Translations under genes and position numbers: made by a program | In this document: positions 61,380 to 64,000 of the stretch, piece by piece | How the letters are laid out: each line of letters begins with the position of its first letter | Numbering within the stretch: the stretch's first letter is position 1 | Notes under the pieces: generated by a model | Databases searched by the model: none | What the model was told of the DNA's origin: nothing | What the model saw: the letters and a program-made list of their open reading frames with translations, nothing else | DNA from: Thalassotalea sp. 1_MG-2023 | Lineage (GTDB): Bacteria > Pseudomonadota > Gammaproteobacteria > Enterobacterales > Alteromonadaceae | Assembly: GCF_030546745.1 (NCBI RefSeq) | Contig: NZ_JAUOPD010000015.1 | Span: 1-64,000 of the forward strand | Length of the DNA stretch: 64,000 bases | Direction of reading: 5' to 3'

Positions 61380-62687
61380 ATGTCTATTCGCATTATTAAT
61401 TGGTCATCATTAAATAAGCAAGAAAAGCGAACCGCTCTCATGCGTCCAGCACTTGCTGAAAGTGATTTACTTGCGACTCAAGTGGCCAATATTATTAACG
61501 AAGTAAAGGCGAAAGGTGACGAGGCGCTTTACAATTTTTGTCAGCGATTTGATGGCGTTACCTTAACTAATTTACGCGTGAACGATGAACAAATTAACCA
61601 AGCAATCGCATCATTAAGTGAATCGCGTTTAGCCGCTATTGAAACAGCATATCAGCAAATCAAACGGTTTCACCAAGCACAACAACCTACAGATATTACC
61701 GTGGAGACAACACCAGGTGTAGTGTGTACGTTAAAAACGGAGGCAATAGAAAGCGTTGGGCTATATATTCCAGCTGGAAGTGCTCCACTCCCTTCTACGG
61801 CTCTCATGCTTGGTGTTCCAGCACAGCTTGCTGGTTGTCATCGAAAAGTGCTTGTTAGCCCACCTGACAAACAAGGCAATATTGCTCCTGAAGTGTTAGC
61901 CGCTGCCAAGTTATGTGGAATAGATGAAATTTATGCTGTTGGTGGCGCACAAGCATGTGCAGCACTTGCCTATGGTACTGATTCAATCGCACCAGTTAAT
62001 AAAATATTTGGACCAGGAAACAAATACGTTACTGAAGCAAAAACCCAACTGTCACAACATGTATTCGGATTTGCTATTGATATGCCAGCTGGCCCCTCAG
62101 AAGTATTAGTGATTGCCGATGAGCATGCAAACCCTGCTTTTGTTGCCGCTGATTTATTATCTCAAGCAGAGCACGGCCCTGATAGTCAGGTCATTTTATT
62201 ATCAGACAGCAAAGTACTGATAGAACAAGTAAATCATGAGCTGACGAAACAGGTATCGGTGCTATCACGTAAAGCCATTGCATTAGAGGCATTAAAACAA
62301 AGCCGGTTAATATTAACCGAAAACTTAGCTCAAGCATGTGAAGTGTCGAATCTGTATGGACCTGAACATTTGATCATACAAACTGACAACGCTGAGCAGT
62401 TACTTAGCTCATTGCGTAATGCAGGTTCAATATTTGTTGGTGCATACACACCAGAATCAGCTGGGGACTATGCTAGTGGTACAAACCACGTCTTACCTAC
62501 TTATGGTTACTCTAAAGTAGTATCAAGTTTGTCGTTAGCTGATTTTTCCCGACGCTTTACCGTACAACAGCTTACACGGGAAGGCTTGGCAAATATTGCA
62601 GACTGCATCAAAGAGCTAACAGACGCTGAAGGACTAGACGCTCACAAACGAGCAGTCACAATTAGGCTTGAGGAAACAACAGCATGA
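61380..62687 (+). CDS. hisD: Histidinol dehydrogenase
   Basis: Final two oxidations to histidine, zinc enzyme of 435 aa. VGLYIPAGSAPLPSTALMLGVPAQLAGC, GPGNKYVTEAK, DMPAGPSEVLVIAD, LLSQAEHGPDSQ (zinc Gln/His) and the catalytic GPEHL, SAGDYASGTNHVLPT segments are present. Seven bases after hisG; overlaps hisC by four. Confidence 0.97.
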   Translation: MSIRIINWSSLNKQEKRTALMRPALAESDLLATQVANIINEVKAKGDEALYNFCQRFDGVTLTNLRVNDEQINQAIASLSESRLAAIETAYQQIKRFHQAQQPTDITVETTPGVVCTLKTEAIESVGLYIPAGSAPLPSTALMLGVPAQLAGCHRKVLVSPPDKQGNIAPEVLAAAKLCGIDEIYAVGGAQACAALAYGTDSIAPVNKIFGPGNKYVTEAKTQLSQHVFGFAIDMPAGPSEVLVIADEHANPAFVAADLLSQAEHGPDSQVILLSDSKVLIEQVNHELTKQVSVLSRKAIALEALKQSRLILTENLAQACEVSNLYGPEHLIIQTDNAEQLLSSLRNAGSIFVGAYTPESAGDYASGTNHVLPTYGYSKVVSSLSLADFSRRFTVQQLTREGLANIADCIKELTDAEGLDAHKRAVTIRLEETTA

Positions 62688-63796
62688 AAAACATCAATGC
62701 CTTAGCACGACAAGAAATTGTTGATATGGTGCCATACCAGTCTGCTCGCCGTTTAGAAGCAGGCAACGGTGAATTTAATTCAAAAATTTGGTTAAATGCC
62801 AATGAAGCCTCAGGCCCTGGCATTTATTCAATCAATGGTGATTGCATTAATCGTTACCCTGATTTCCAGCCAAATAATTTAATTGATGCCTATAGTCAGT
62901 ATAGTGGGCTTAACAATGAAAACATCTTAGCAACCCGTGGCGCTGACGAAGGGATCGAATTAATTATTCGCACTTTTTGTCGTGCCTATCAAGATAATAT
63001 CCTTATTTGTCCGCCAACTTACGGCATGTATGCCATAAGCGCTGAAAATCACGGCGCAGGTATTGTTAAAGTACCATTAGTTGAACAACAATTAGATATT
63101 ACAGCGCTTGAACAACAAGTAGGTAAAGTAAACGTTGTATTTCTTTGTTCACCTGGCAACCCAACTGGCAACTTGTTGAATAAAGACGATATCATTCGCA
63201 CCATCGAACTATTTGCAGACACAGCCATTGTGGTGGTTGATGAAGCATATATTGAATTTTCTCCGCAAAACACAGCTGCAAACCTATTGGCGAAATACCC
63301 ACATGTTGTTGTACTAAGAACATTGTCTAAAGCTTTTGCTCTTGCTGGCCTACGTTGTGGTTTTACTTTAGCAAATACCGATATTATTACACTATTAAGT
63401 AAAGTCATTGCTCCATATCCTGTCCCTGCTCCTATTGCTGAAATTGCATCAGAAGTATTATCAAACAAAGGATTGGAACAAGTAAAAGTACGAGTACAAG
63501 AAACAATTATACAGCGAAACTCGCTAACCAGTTGGCTTAATGAGCAAACTTGGTGTAAAGCAGTTTTTAATTCTGACGCAAATTTTGTGTTATTTCGTTG
63601 TACGGATGAAAAAACAAAAAACAGTATATTTACGATATTGGCAGAACAAGGCATTTTAATTCGTGACCAATCAAAGCAAATGCAACTTGCGCATTGCTTG
63701 CGAATTAGCATAGGGAGTGAGCGCGAGTTAACGGTGTTAAAACAAACCCTAGCAACATTTACCCCATCACAAGCATTTAACGAAGTAGTAGAGTAA
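62684..63796 (+). CDS. hisC: Histidinol-phosphate aminotransferase
   Basis: PLP enzyme of 370 aa. VDEAYIEF binds the cofactor, and the Schiff-base Lys lies in [28 protein letters not shown] and the carboxylate Arg in [10 protein letters not shown] are also present. ATGA overlap with hisD. Confidence 0.96.
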   Translation: MKNINALARQEIVDMVPYQSARRLEAGNGEFNSKIWLNANEASGPGIYSINGDCINRYPDFQPNNLIDAYSQYSGLNNENILATRGADEGIELIIRTFCRAYQDNILICPPTYGMYAISAENHGAGIVKVPLVEQQLDITALEQQVGKVNVVFLCSPGNPTGNLLNKDDIIRTIELFADTAIVVVDEAYIEFSPQNTAANLLAKYPHVVVLRTLSKAFALAGLRCGFTLANTDIITLLSKVIAPYPVPAPIAEIASEVLSNKGLEQVKVRVQETIIQRNSLTSWLNEQTWCKAVFNSDANFVLFRCTDEKTKNSIFTILAEQGILIRDQSKQMQLAHCLRISIGSERELTVLKQTLATFTPSQAFNEVVE

Positions 63797-63798
63797 TC

Positions 63799-64000
63799 AT
63801 GTCACAACAAAATATTTTATTTATCGACCGAGACGGAACGTTAATTGAAGAACCGATTAGCGACAAACAAGTAGACTCACTGGAAAAGCTTGTCTTCGAA
63901 CCTGCTGTTGTCCCTGTGTTGTTGTCATTACAAAAGAAAGGATTTCGCCTTGTGATGGTATCTAATCAAGACGGTTTAGGTACCGATAGCTACCCACAAG
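63799..64000 (+). CDS. hisB: HisB bifunctional phosphatase/dehydratase (5' part, cut by window end)
   Basis: Sixty-seven codons are visible. The DxD motif of the HAD histidinol-phosphatase domain, [12 protein letters not shown] (residues 8-19), and [15 protein letters not shown] (motif II) match the N-terminal half of the E. coli-type bifunctional HisB. Two bases after the hisC stop. The C-terminal imidazoleglycerol-phosphate dehydratase part lies outside the window. Confidence 0.93.
   Translation, partial: MSQQNILFIDRDGTLIEEPISDKQVDSLEKLVFEPAVVPVLLSLQKKGFRLVMVSNQDGLGTDSYPQ

Overview
The window looks like a chromosomal segment of a marine gammaproteobacterium of the Alteromonadales, most likely the Colwelliaceae (Colwellia or Thalassotalea type). 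This is inferred from AT-rich DNA, protein sequences that align residue for residue with E. coli homologues at many sites, conserved gene order, and a PEP-CTERM/PrsT pair together with DUF3718, DUF2884 and Pla-1/VolA-type genes. Nearly all of it is housekeeping or surface-associated DNA. No prophage, transposase, CRISPR array, tRNA or rRNA gene was found inside the window.

Left part (1-8400): a leftward rRNA-type P1 promoter at the very edge implies an rrn operon just outside. It is followed by pssA, a DUF4124 gene, clpB with a sigma-32 promoter, the pgeF-rluD pair, divergent bamD, glnB and nadE. The rrn-clpB-pgeF-rluD-bamD neighbourhood is the same as in E. coli.

Type IV pilus and housekeeping block (8400-24700): two rightward FimT/GspH pseudopilin genes face a leftward minor pilin operon, pilV-pilW-pilX-pilY1-pilE plus a small TapY2-like gene. 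Upstream on the same strand lies the classic ribF-ileS-lspA-fkpB-ispH operon, then murJ and divergent rpsT, which has a UUG start and two promoters.

Mixed region (25000-41300): an M49-like metallopeptidase lipoprotein, the PEP-CTERM-system TPR protein PrsT divergent from a PEP-CTERM-anchored protein with a good sigma-54 promoter, tapT (DTW), a DUF2884 gene, a short signal peptidase I, hpf, a GNAT acetyltransferase, a DUF3718 protein, a PlsC-like acyltransferase, azlCD divergent from an SDR, a small RRF_GI-like protein and topA.

Right part (41300-60000): a MITE-like repeat, an arginase-family hydrolase, a large Ig-like lipoprotein, a DAACS symporter, a long inverted repeat of REP type, sohB-tpm, a Pla-1/VolA-like lipase with a FadR-type box, a YciK-like SDR, fadD with a PsrA-type box, and the leftward series yoaA-tsaB-[Gln-rich ORF]-[M50-like]-yeaY-[alpha/beta hydrolase]. 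This series mirrors the E. coli yoaA-tsaB-yeaY-fadD order with insertions.

Right end (60000-64000): the his operon hisG-hisD-hisC-hisB (hisB cut by the window edge). It is preceded by a complete attenuator: a 15-residue leader peptide with five consecutive His codons, stacked alternative stems and a strong terminator.

No wholly new multi-gene system is evident. The best leads are regulatory (sigma-54 control of a PEP-CTERM protein, FadR/PsrA boxes tying the surface lipase to fatty-acid use, the his attenuator) and a few poorly known proteins: the M50-like membrane protein, the Gln-rich ORF, the acidic 118-residue ORF and the M49-like lipoprotein.
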